A DNA stretch of 64,000 nt, from NCBI RefSeq assembly GCF_000275845.1, contig NW_006766892.1:829065-893064 (forward strand), given 5' to 3'. A model generated the notes under the pieces. The model made no database searches. It worked only from the letters and a program-made list of their open reading frames with translations, and was not told the origin of the DNA. Numbering within the stretch: the first letter of the stretch is position 1; each line of letters starts with the position of its first letter. Shown here in pieces: positions 34,680 to 46,575 of this stretch. Source of the DNA: Dichomitus squalens LYAD-421 SS1. Taxonomy: Eukaryota > Basidiomycota > Agaricomycetes > Polyporales > Polyporaceae. The position numbers were made by a program, and so were the translations under genes.

Positions 34680-37327
34680 CTACGAAACCCATCCTCTCGC
34701 CATAGCCAACCCAAGGAGTTCCCCCGCACTCTGCGGGCTCAAAACCTCCTGGACCGCCTTCACCGGTGCTTGAGTTTTGCGGGTACGACCCGGGCCCTTC
34801 TTCCGCGTGCCCTGAGGGGCGTTGATGCCCGCGAGACACAGACCAAGGACGCCCTCGACCTCTTTCAGGCACTCGTAGCACTCGCGCTCGCTGAACCCCG
34901 ACGACGGCGCGACAGTGCTCTTGCGCGACGCCGCAGGCGGGCGGAGGCGCTTCGACTGCAGCAGCTTGAGCACCAGGTAGTGCAGCCACTGGACGACGAA
35001 CCACCATCAACACGCTGTTCCGGTGCGCGAACGCAGAGACTCACCATGACGTTCGTCAGCGGCCGGTACTCGTGCCACCGGTCGCCGTTGTGGGCGCGCA
35101 TCATACGGTACACGTCAAACTGGTAGTCGCCCGCACCCTCGAACGTCTCCGCGTCGAACGGCGTCCAGTGGACGCCCGCCCCGGCGGCGTCGTGCGAGTC
35201 CATGCGCGAGAGCCCGAGGTCGATGATGGTGACGAGGACGCCGTGGCCGGCGTCGTCCATCGACACGCGCGTCTTGCGCCGAGGCGCGCTCTTCGGGGGG
35301 GCGTCCTTGACGAGGATCTGGCCCCAGTGCAGGTCGCGGTGCTGATCGCGTGTCACGGTTAGGGCCGGTGGCATGTATGGAGTGGGTGCATAGCACGCAC
35401 CTCAAAGCAGACCAGGTCTTCTGCCTCCGCGAGCGTGCGCGTGACCTGCCAGAAGACGCTACAGGCCTGCCGCCAGCCCGTCTTGGTGGGCGTGCTGAAT
35501 GTGTACGCTTCCAGGTCCGGACCACCGTTGGGTAGCACGATGATTGCGTACAGCTGCGACACGGTGAAGGGATCTAGTGAATCACCACGTTAGCCGTCTG
35601 CCCGAGAGACGCGATTACTCTTGGTACCGACCTGGGCGGACGCTCTCGCTCCCCTTGCGCTCCGCATACTCGTCCCACAGGTCCAACAGCAGCGACGGGT
35701 ACTTCCCGCGGACGACGTACGTCCGCAACAGCTCCACAAAGCCCGAGCAGCACGCGCCCATGGCCCTCGTCACGATGATCTCCTTCAGCACATCCTTCGC
35801 ATCGCTCGGCGCCGGGCCTTCCGCGTCCATCGCCCAGTTCGGTCCCCCGACGGGATCCCCGTGCCGCTCCTCGTCGCGCAACGGGACGATCTTGAGCACG
35901 ACGTCGCCGATGCCAAACACCTCCGAGAAGCTGGCCTCGCCGATTTTCTGGAACCTGGGGGGCCCCGCCGCTCCCGCCGCGCGCCCCTGCGGGTCGTGCA
36001 GACGCACGATGGGGTCAAACGGGAACATCTCGATGAACGCGGAGAACTCATGCGGGGTCGTCTGCGCGCACTCGGCCAGGAGCGGCTGGACGTACGCAGG
36101 CACGGGGGGCAGGCTCGCGGCCTCGAGCTGCTGGACCTGCGCGAGGGCGCGCGGGGAGAGCGCGAGCTGCCCGAAGTCGAAGGTGGCGTCTGCGTCGAAG
36201 TCGGAGGGCGTGGTCGGGGATGGTGGGGATGGGGGAGCGGGGAAGAGCGCGCGGCCGGGGCGTGCGCGGATGGGGGTCAGCTTGCGAGGCTTTGATCTGC
36301 TCGGCCCTGCTTCGGGTTCATCAAAATCTGGTAGGGATGAGAAGGGCGCGAGAGTTTGTGGGCGTGTGAGTTGAGGCGGTAAGGTTAGGTTGCGCGTGAT
36401 TGGAACGGATGGATGTGCGACTGCGAGAGCCTTGATCGCCGGCTGTGGTTTTGCAAGAGCGGGAGGGGGCGAAGGGGACAAAGATGGTGTAGGTGATGGT
36501 GAGCGAATGACGTTCGACCGCGCTCGGTGCACGCGACGTCGGAAACGAGGCGTCGTGAGGGTAACGTCTTCAATAAACGTGTCCACGTCCCCTGTCTCGT
36601 TTTCAGGAGCGAAGTCGCTGTCCGAGTCTTCCTCGGAGTCGGAGATGACAATGGGTTTCACCTTCGTCTGGACATTCCGCTTCGGCCTGGCGAGGGGAAT
36701 GTCCTCTTCTGAGTCTGAAGTAACCACAATGGGCTCGCTCATCTTCTTACCCGTTCCCAACTTTGGGCAACGCGGAAGCATTTTAGCTTTCTTGGAAGGA
36801 GCAGGTGCCAAGACGTTGGTCTGCACATCCATGCGAGAAATTCGATGCTCCTGGCTGACGCGCCGACCTTTAGCGTCGAGAACGATGATGTCGACGCTTA
36901 CCACAGGGGATTGCGGGGCCAATGGGGACGCCTGCGCAGCAGTCGGACGTCGCATTGCTCGCAGAGAGGGAGGTAACGCAGGGGAACCTGGAGCGTTCGG
37001 GGCGATGGAGCCAAGAGGTGGCCGGAAGGAGGGTTTGGGTTTGGGTTTAGCGGTAGCGATACCAACCTTGGTGGCCTTAGGGGACTTCTTGGATTTCTTC
37101 TTGAGAATAGGAGGGCTGTCCTGCATAGAAACCTTGGACTTGTTCGAAATTGGAGACTCCTTCGTCCCCTTCTCGGACATGACATGAGGACGGGGCACAT
37201 CGTTCTCGCGCCTGGAAGAGGCTGAATCCGCGTCCTGATGTTTCCGGTCGTAGTCATCGTATGCGTTCACTACGCGACGTCCACGACGACCATAAGAAAA
37301 GACGTGCTTGGTCCTAGAGCCGAGCAT
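34680..37327 (-). CDS. Haspin-family histone H3 Thr3 kinase
   Basis: Atypical protein kinase that phosphorylates histone H3 at Thr3 in mitosis to recruit the chromosomal passenger complex. Coding exons in order: 35632-37327, 35401-35573, 35045-35341, 34680-34988, giving 824 residues. Residues 1-450 are disordered and basic, with SDSEED acidic patches and a typical start MLGSRTKHVFSYGRRGRRVV. The kinase begins near residue 458: RFQKIGEASFSEVFGIGDVV, then LKIVPL with the ATP-site lysine and KDVLKEIIVTRAM. The catalytic loop is HRDLHWGQILVK. Haspins lack a DFG motif; here the position reads IIDLGLSRMD. The segment GDYQFDVYRMMRAHNGDRWH matches the haspin-specific C-lobe. The frame stays open 106 codons upstream of 37327 but that part contains a hydrophobic stretch foreign to haspins, so the internal ATG is preferred. 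The pair partner PSF2 is divergent, 444 bases away. Confidence 0.92.
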
Positions 37328-37771
37328 GATGGCGTATACGAAGCTGAGAGCGCAAGTGAGCAGGCAGAACGAGATGCCTGCCCACGGAGTCCAATCCTGG
37401 AGCGAGGGAATGGCGGCAATGGGAGATTGCACAGGAAATTTGGGAATATAAGAGACCAGATGCAATGCAAAGCGTGCAATGAGAGTATCTGCGGTCGTAG
37501 TGTCTTGGCCTGGACCTGAGCAGCGCAACTGTGGAGAACTCAGGCGGAGGATGTGGCGGGGAAAAGGCAGGCTCGATCTCAGATCCCAACCCAACCGTGG
37601 CAGGACCCGACGCGCCTCATGCCACGTGATCGTGACAGCCGCCAATCTCGCCGCGCGCGACGCGTCTTTCGCAGCTTGTCCGAGTCAGCCACGCACATCT
37701 GCGTTTACACTTCTTATTCCTGATTCTACGCGCCATTCGCGACAACATCTGCACTTGATAACGCCCCGAAA
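37328..37771. promoter_or_regulatory. Bidirectional promoter of haspin and PSF2
   Basis: A 444-base divergent region between two cell-cycle genes. It contains CACGTG (37623-37628) and ACGCGT (37660-37665). The second is the MluI cell-cycle box bound by MBF in yeasts, which controls S-phase genes. Whether it works in both directions here is inferred. Confidence 0.5.
37660..37665 (+). promoter_or_regulatory. MCB-like ACGCGT element
   Basis: A palindromic ACGCGT about 110 bases before the PSF2 start. In yeasts this site is bound by MBF and is common in promoters of DNA replication genes such as GINS subunits. Single six-base matches can be coincidental. Confidence 0.4.
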
Positions 37772-38596
37772 ATGGCGCTGCCGCCCTCTCTCAGGACTTC
37801 AATCACGCCTCCAGAGCTCGAGCTTGTCGCCTCAGAACAGCTCGTCGAGATCGTCCCTCTCGTCTCTATGGAAAGGACGGCATTCATCTCCGTACGTCCG
37901 CATCGAACGTAAGTCCCCGTCGGAGCATAATGGCCTTAACATCCCGCATTCAGGGTGCATATGGTCCTCTTCGACCGCCGACAAAGTGTAAAGTCCCGCT
38001 TTGGATGGCGTCCAACCTCAAGCTCAAAAAGAAATGTCACATTGTTCCTCCAGTATGGCTCAACACCGGTACGTCGGTCCATTACCGTCATACGGTATGA
38101 CTGGCATTGAGTCCGACATCTGGTCGGTCATTCACCATAGACTTCCTCCAGGAGCGACTAACAGAAGAAACGACTTCTCCAAGCTTCAGCGAGATGCCTT
38201 TTCGCTTCGCGGAGCTCGCGAAGACACTGCTGGACGTGTGGGAACCTGTTCACTAGCGCGCACTTGGGGACCGAGTGCTGACGTGCCGTTCTTGACCGCA
38301 GCGCACCAGACGATCTACAGAATCCAGAGCGAATCCGCTCCTTGCTGAAAGACATCCGAGAAGCGCGGCAAGCCAAGAGTCGCGAAGGTCTCACCAAGCT
38401 CGACCACAACGAACTGCTGGTAAGTAGGCAGAGGGTCGCTTCGATCTCAGCTGTACCTGACAGTAACGCTATGATCTAGCTAAATAACCTCTGCGCGATG
38501 GAGATCAACGAGATTCGCCCGTTCTTTGTCCGCGGCATGGATGTCCTCACCAAACTGACACGAGAGCCCGGGCAAGATGCTATGGATCAGACCTAG
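37772..38596 (+). CDS. PSF2: GINS complex subunit Psf2
   Basis: Subunit of the GINS tetramer, part of the CMG replicative helicase. Exons 37772-37891, 37954-38068, 38141-38237, 38302-38419 and 38480-38596 give 188 residues, the usual size for Psf2. The family pattern is clear throughout: MALPPSLRTSITPPELELVA, then GAYGPLRPPTKCKVPLWMAS and NLKLKKKCHIVPPVWL, FAELAKTLLDVAPDDLQNPE, RIRSLLKDIREARQAKSREG and NNLCAMEINEIRPFFVRGMD at the C-terminus. Each intron is required to keep these blocks in frame; sizes are 55-75 bases. Transcription is divergent from haspin, and an ACGCGT element lies in between. Confidence 0.94.
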
Positions 38597-38787
38597 TGGG
38601 CCCGAGCCGGCCAACATACATCAATACCTTGTAGGATATCTTTGCTATATTTAACAGCACAGCACGGAACGCGGAGGCCAGAGCAACGTCCATCGGGGGA
38701 GCCGGTATCATCATCAACGGGTCGTCGTGTTCATAGCAAGTCCGTGAGTTGTTTTGATGGTCCGGGTATGTCGCATTCCACCGCGGG

Positions 38788-41700
38788 TCATTCGGTCTTC
38801 TGCTTTTCAGCAGCGAGTCCCTTGACAAGCTCCTTGAGCTCGGTAATCTCCTTCCGGAGCGCCTTGAACTCCTTCAGTATCACTGTCTCGCTCGACTGCC
38901 CATCCATCGAAGTTCGTCAGCACAATGTTATACGCCTTGGACGGTGAATGGAGGGAGGCTCACGTGTGTGGTATCCGGGAACGCCTTGATGAGCTCGCTG
39001 AACGGCACCTTGCTGATCTTGAGACCCCGCGCGCCATCATCGCCGTTCACCTCAGGATCCTGGAAGTGTGGCGCGTCCTCGCCGCCTTCGTCGGGCGAGG
39101 TGAACCAGTCCTTGACCCACCGGTTTTTCGCAGGGTCGAGGTGTGCTTCGAACAGCGCGATGACGCACAGCGGGATAAAGAACACGACCTGCATCACGTG
39201 GCGGTTGATCTGCGATCCAGTCGAAGTGAGCACCGAACCCTACGTGTGGCCAAGGCGCTAAGGGCGTACCTTCGCGTATGTCTTTTGGCTCACGTAGAAC
39301 CTATAAAGCGATCTGAGACCGAGATGAATATATCTCCGCAGCAACAGGAAAGCTTACTCGAAAGGCGCCACCAGGAAAGTCTCGACGAGGTTGAACGGTG
39401 GTGGGTAAACGAACTCGTCCGGTGCTCTGATCATTCCAACCACCTTCCCCGCAAAGTATGTGAGGTACTCGGCGGCCGCATCTTCGATCACCTACATGAA
39501 GAGGGTTACATCAGTCAATGAGACTGGGTGCTTACACTGATAGAAACACCTACATCGTTATAGGCCGACGAGAACAGAGAAATGAGGACGTTGAGCAAGA
39601 TGATAGCAGTCGCAACGTTCCACCTGATTGCAAGAACAGAGTCAGGACACCGGAGTTCCTTGAATATCGACTAACGACTCACATGTAGTAGAGCCCAAGT
39701 CCAGCTGGTCTGTAAAGTGCTATGAGCTGAAAGGTGCATATCTACAGCTCGGGTACGTACGAGCCACTAAACATGTCGTAATTCGGCGCCCTTTGGTACG
39801 CTCTAGTAAGCGCGAAACAATCCGGAGCAACGTTACAACAACTTACTGCAGCAACGCTTGGATTAGCCCATTCAAGATCTGCCACACGCTATATTCAGCA
39901 GGGAGAACTGCAGAGATGCTAAACTGAACGCACTTCAATGGGGTGGTCGCTGTTGCCGTCAGCGGCGTCGAGGGCATAGAGACCCTGCAGGAAACCGATG
40001 CCGAGCAACGCGAGAAGCTACAGGTACAGAGAGGTCGTTGGTACACTGGGCAGAATTGGGAGGCTCGATGCACATACACAGAAAAAGAACCCGGACTCCT
40101 TGAGCATCCTGGCAACACAAATTTGCATCGTCCCCACGAACCTGAGAGAGATCGTTAGTTATCCTGATCCTTCATGAGGTCACGTTGCCAGCTTACTTGT
40201 AGCCGTCGAATATCGGGATGAGCTCTGTGTGGAAATTAGCATCCAGAGGGGACTAAAGCACGCCTTCACTCACTCATCCTGCGACGTCAAGGCAAGTTGA
40301 GAGTGTTGGCTTATTTCATCGGGTGATAAACTCACCAGAGTAACGGCGCAGCGAAACTTAGGCATTGGAAGCTGTGGTAACGCAGACTGTCGCTTTGACC
40401 ACCATGATTAGCAGCAACAATGCCCGCCACACGCAGGACGAAGGCCGCGGTCAAGAGAGAATCCGATATGAACGAAACGATGTTCCAGAATCCAAGGGCT
40501 CTCCATGTCACTAGGGTGATCAACTTGAAGATCTATATCAATGCAAATGTATCAGTCCACATTTACGAGGTGACCGCCGTTAGAGTTACCTTGTGCAAGT
40601 CTATATCAAGGGAACCCACTTGATTGAAACATACCGCAAGCGGACACTGAAGAGTACACACCTTCAAAAGAGAATGCAAGAGCCAAAACATACATAACAA
40701 CTTCCCAGAGATCCAGATCGCGGTGGTTGGGGTCTAATTTATCCAAAGGCTCGCGAACTGGGTTAGATATACATGAGTCTCTGAAGCTGTCCGGATGGCA
40801 GAGAAGGGCTAATCTGACCTGCTTGAGAGTATGTGAAGAGGAAGAGGAACCAAACAGTTATGCCGAATATGTTTTGATACCTGGGAACTCCAATACGCTG
40901 AGGGTCAATGCGGCTCCAAAAGCTGTCGTACTCGAGTTCGGACCTCGGGACGACTAATAACGAGGCTGCATCAGCGGCCGGCGCTGAATCGCCATAAGAT
41001 TGTGCGCACACTTGGTATCGCCGTCGGCGTCATATAGCTGGATAGTTCTACCGCACCAGAGGTCTTGTACCACTGTTGCGGACGTGAGCAATGTAAGCTG
41101 TGCCGTACAAATGTAACTTACCATCCTGCGCTTCGCTGGAAGACAGGAAGATGGTACTGTAGCGTGTGAGCCTATGAGCATTGTAGCTATCCATAGGAAG
41201 ACACACACCAATGCGAGTCGATCGCTGTCTCCAAGGCACTTGACCTGCCGCTGACATCTCCGTCGAGCTCTCTATACCTGTACCGAGTAAACATGACGGT
41301 ATATATCTTCTCGGGCGGAGCTTGGTGTACTATTCTGCGAGCGAGGACCTCACAAGCAGTGGCTAGGGTGCGATCAGCGTTGCTCCAGCAAGCTAGGCCT
41401 AGCCACTCACCTCTGCAGTCGTTCTCCCCATAATCGGCAGGGTTATGATTCGCTTCGAACAAGAATTCCTTACGCGCTCTGAGTAGGCAGTACGGCAACT
41501 TCAAATAGACAATCACTTTCATTACGCACTGTCTCCGGCACAGAAGAATGATGGGACTCACAGCTTCGACAAAATCTCCGGCAGCGTCGATGTAGGCATT
41601 GATTACTGCGGGCGTGATAATCCGACCTGTGGGGTCGCTGATAGTGTCCGGGGGAACTTCGAGAGGTAGGAGCTTGAGAGTGAGTGTCTTCACGCGCCTC

Positions 41701-41846
41701 ACTAGACCTGAGAACCTATGTCGGAGAAGGACAAACAAGCTGCACGCGCATGAGGACGTACTAGTGATTGTGTCCGGAGAAGGATCCAAGGACTGAACGG
41801 ACAGGACAGATATCTGGTCTTCAGGATCGACAATAACGTGAGACAT
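38788..41846 (-). CDS. YVC1: Vacuolar TRP-type cation channel Yvc1
   Basis: Calcium-permeable channel of the vacuolar membrane. Twenty-two exons join in frame to 622 residues; in order they span 41762-41846, 41562-41707, 41411-41498, 41209-41362, 41122-41156, 41010-41072, 40819-40953, 40662-40757, 40590-40600, 40336-40532, 40274-40278, 40197-40224, 40078-40141, 39934-40017, 39847-39878, 39761-39790, 39683-39709, 39554-39623, 39358-39491, 39270-39300, 38964-39209 and 38788-38895. N-terminal cytosolic blocks: EVPPDTISDPTGRIITPAVI, LPYCLLRARKEFLFEANHNP, ACEVLARRIVHQAPPEKIYT, CTIFLSSSEAQDVVQDLW. Membrane segments include IFGITVWFLFLFTYSQA, FWNIVSFISDSLLTAAFVLR, LLALLGIGFLQGLYALDAAD (pore side) and TAIILLNVLISLFSSAYNDV. 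The C-terminus is a short coiled coil (ILKEFKALRKEITELKELVK). Two exons are extremely small (11 and 5 bases), and both are needed to keep the frame. Head-to-head with ARPC3. Confidence 0.9.
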
Positions 41847-42103
41847 CGCGACGCGGTATGCGGTGACAATCTGCCTATCTGTTCATCCAGACAGCACAAA
41901 TACGGAAAAGTCGCAGGGAGAGAAGGCAGTCGGACGAGCAGAGGTGGCGGCGGAGCAGAGTACGGTTCAAGGCACACCGTTTGGCTTGGCGGGCCGCTAT
42001 GACATTGTTTGCGGCATCAATAGGCGCTGTTCGGCTTTTGCCGAATCTCCATGCGCCCGTGCGCGCCGAGCAGCTGCTGTATCCTGTACTCAACGCCTTC
42101 GCC
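41847..42103. promoter_or_regulatory. Bidirectional promoter of YVC1 and ARPC3
   Basis: Only 257 bases separate the two start codons, so both promoters must lie here or overlap the neighbouring transcript. No clear TATA box is seen. Confidence 0.5.
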
Positions 42104-42826
42104 ATGCCGGTGAGTGATTCACTAGTGTGACTGCGGCGAATGTCGTTCAAGCTGCGTACAGGCATACCACTCGTCTTTCAACGAGGTTCCCGACGTACGC
42201 CAGGTTGGGAACCTTGGCATTCTCCCAATCAAATCCAAGTTCCGTGGGCCGGCCCCTTCTGGTATGTGTCCACAGCCCAAACGATCTTGCTTGCGAATGG
42301 ATCGTTGAACTAACGGTGCACCTCCTAGCCGATCCTTCAGAAGCGGACATCATTGACGAGGCCCTCGATCTCTTCCGCGCCAACTCCCTCTTCCGTAACT
42401 TTGAGATCAAGGGCCCGGCCGACCGTCTCCTCATCATATTCATCCTCTTCATCTCCGACTGCCTTGCCAAGATCGGTTCGGCCAAGACTGTTCCCAGCCA
42501 GATTGAGGCAACGAAGTTGTTGAACACCCTCGCGGTGGACAACTTCCCCATCCCTGGAGACGCTAATTTCGCTCTCAACGCGCATTATGCACCACCGGCA
42601 AGCCGTTCAGATGCTGGTGAGTGCTTTGTTCCTTCAAGCGTCACTCAAAATGTCACATACCTTTCGCTTCACAGAGTACCTTCGTGGCTACCTCACTCAG
42701 GCGCGACAAGAGCTCACAGCACGACTTGTGGAGAAGCTGTATGCGGACGGCACTGGCAAGCCGAGCAAGTGGTGGATGTCGTTCCAGAAGAGAAGGTTCA
42801 TGAACCGCAGCTTGGGCACACAATAG
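42104..42826 (+). CDS. ARPC3: Arp2/3 complex subunit 3 (p21-Arc)
   Basis: Subunit of the Arp2/3 complex that nucleates branched actin filaments. Exons 42104-42109, 42162-42261, 42329-42616 and 42675-42826 give 181 residues. The first coding exon holds only the codons for Met-Pro; the protein then reads AYHSSFNEVPDVRQVGNLGI, LPIKSKFRGPAPSADPSEAD, DEALDLFRANSLFRNFEIKG, ADRLLIIFILFISDCLAKI, LAVDNFPIPGDANFALNAHY and ends GKPSKWWMSFQKRRFMNRSL. These blocks match animal ARPC3 along the whole length, including the MPAYHSS start. The last intron (42617-42674) must be removed to give AEYLRGYLTQARQEL. It is convergent with NOB1, 142 bases away. Confidence 0.95.
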
Positions 42827-42968
42827 GCCATGTCGAAGGCACGTCGTACAACAAGTGTATTACAACTAGTCCACGCACTATGTCTCAGATGACACTTCGG
42901 TCTCGTACAACGTGTGATAACCAGATCTCCTCCAGGTAGGTCTCTACAATCTTTCTTGCCCCTCAACG

Positions 42969-44615
42969 CTACTTCCGCCTCTTCCTCTCGTTCGGGTTCT
43001 TCCTCCCATACCCAATCACAGGCATGTCTCCGTCGAACCCTCTAGTCCTCGTACTCCTCCCCTTCCCGCCCGCGCCAACACTGAGGATCTCCGGTACCCA
43101 ATCGGGGTCCATCCAGCTCCCCATCACCGTCCCGCCCTGTCCCATCTCCGCGCTCCTGCTCGCGCTGTTGAGCATCCGCTTCTCCTCCCGCTCTCGCTTG
43201 CCATCTGCCCGCTTCTTCGCGCGCTGCCAGGCCGCCTGGTCCTCGCGCAGCACGAGCCCTTCCCCAGGCCCGGTCTTCGCGGACCCCGGCTTGGGCGCGG
43301 GGATCGAGTAGATCGTGCCACGCGTCTTGAACTGGAAGTTCTTTTTGAGGTGCACTTGCATCGCGGGGGTGTTCGGGCCCGCGTTAGGTGAGGAGATGGT
43401 GACGGATGCACGAAGAAGGGTGGGGTTTCCGCAGGAAGGGCAGAATTTGCGCGACGAGTCTTTGCAGATCCTGTGAGCAACAGGAGTCAGCACAGTGAGT
43501 AGTGGTCTCAAGGATATGTGAGGGCAACGACGACGTACTTGAAGCAAGCGTGACATCTGAGAACCCAGCTCTTCACGCGTTCTATGCGCTTGCCCTCGAC
43601 GCCGACGAGTCCGAGCCCCATCTGAAGGAGCACGTTCTGCATCGCGAAATCGGCGGTCATGCAGCCGACGGGGATCGTCCCCTGCTTTTGCTTCCCCTTG
43701 CGGCCTGCGCCTTCAGATGGCAGGAGGTCGAGTGCGCGAGACTTGTGCAGAGCGACATTGGAAGGAGTGATCCAATCTCCTTCGCCGTCGTCTTCATCGG
43801 ATGGATCGTCGTACAGGGGTTCTTCGTCGACAGGCTGTTGTGAGGGCTCTGTGGGCGCGGGGTCTGCAGATATGGGTTTTGAGGACGCAGAAGGAGAAGA
43901 GATGGAGGATCCGTCTTGTGTATCCTTGTCTCCTCTTACGGGCTGTAGCTCTACATCGAGTGGCTCCCTCTCCTCAAGATCTTCAGACGAATCCTCCTCA
44001 GCTTTATCCGAATCCTCTGTCGCGGACGGCGGCGGTTCTTCCGCATCGGATGTGTGGGGCTCCTCAGTCTCTGGGACTGCCGCATCTGTTGCCTCAGCAG
44101 TCTCCTCCTGAGATCCGTCAACCTTGGCCTCAGCAGGCTCGGGCTCAGAAGAGGCCTTTGCTCCTTCCAAGGGTGCCTCGCTGCTAAACTGCCCGTATTG
44201 TGTTGCGGCCTCCGTCGAGCTCTTCTCCTGCTGATTAAGCTCGTATGTCAGGGCCAGTACACAGATATCGGCGTGTGAGAGCACGGAGTAGTCTCCGGTC
44301 TTCTTAGCCCACTGGATGACTACGATCGTACATAAGCATCTCACTTGACCCTCTGCTGCGGTACTCACCATGTGCGACTGAAGTCATCATCGGACCTTTC
44401 ACTAAAATGCTAACCCCGGCTGACAAGCCAAGCTGCTTGAAGTGCTCCCGGGCGTTCTTATCTTTCAATTCGTCGAGGACTTGCGGGACGGTGTAGTAAG
44501 TCTCCGCGAGTCCACGTAAGGGCGATAGTGATAGAAGAGGTCCGGCATCCAGCACAAGATGCTTGCACGCCGGTTTCGGCCCTGTTTGGACCGCTGACGA
44601 CGCTGGACACGCCAT
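42969..44615 (-). CDS. NOB1: 20S pre-rRNA D-site endonuclease Nob1
   Basis: Cleaves the 3' end of 18S rRNA in late 40S ribosome maturation. Exons in order 44369-44615, 43539-44319 and 42969-43470 give 509 residues. An N-terminal PIN nuclease domain is split by the first intron: HLVLDAGPLLSLSPLRGLAE (first catalytic Asp),  YYTVPQVLDELKDKNAREHF and, after the intron, GDYSVLSHADICVLALTYEL (second acidic group). A long Glu/Ser/Pro-rich insert of about 150 residues follows. Then come DGEGDWITPSNVALHK, TADFAMQNVLLQMGLGLVGV and a zinc ribbon, CHACFKICKDSSRKFCPSCG. The C-terminus is basic, GYGRKNPNERKRRK, as in other Nob1 proteins. The acidic insert is longer than in yeast. Divergent from LEU2, 296 bases between starts. 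Confidence 0.93.
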
Positions 44616-44911
44616 GGAGAACGAGGGGGTAGAGGGAGAAAGACGAAAATGTGGGATCACGTGTGTGGAGGAAGTGCTGCATATTGATCGAAATCGGCCG
44701 TTCGTACCGAGATTCGAAGTCAAAATTGGCAGGGACGCGCGATCTGTGCGTCATGTCTACTCGCGAGGGTCGCGCCTGGAAACATACATACCCATAGCGC
44801 CTCGGACGGCCGACGGACTCATCCCGAAATACCCCTCTCGACTCCTTCATATCAAACTGCAGCTTTCCCAATTGCCCTCACAAAACTCGCATCCATCGCG
44901 ACTTGTACAAA
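44616..44911. promoter_or_regulatory. Bidirectional promoter of NOB1 and LEU2
   Basis: A 296-base region between divergent start codons. I looked for a Leu3-type CCGGNNNNCCGG site and did not find a perfect one. A pyrimidine-rich stretch at about 44840-44880 precedes LEU2. Confidence 0.45.
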
Positions 44912-46288
<1,377 letters not shown>

Positions 46289-46575
46289 GCGGCGTTAAAT
46301 TGGGCGGCAGCCTCTGTTGAGAAGAAGTAAACCGTATCATTTGTATATTACATCTATGCCAGAACGTCAAGGGCCCTCCTGTATAGCAGATGAACTCTAT
46401 TGGCTTCAGGATGTTCAGTCGATTGATACGTACGTTCAGGGTTACAGCGCTTGTCGAGTGGTCTCCCAGGCTTGAGACCACGCGTTCCTGTGCAGCTTCT
46501 TGAAGCGGATCCAGTTGCGTCATACGTATGTATCGACGGGAGAGCTCAGTTGTTCGCCCTTTCCGCTGCGCGACC

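Noticed and set aside
37328..37645. Upstream extension of the haspin frame to an ATG at 37645
   Set aside because: It would add a hydrophobic, membrane-like segment not found in haspins. Conservation starts at the MLGSRTK sequence at 37327, and the extension overlaps the promoter shared with PSF2.
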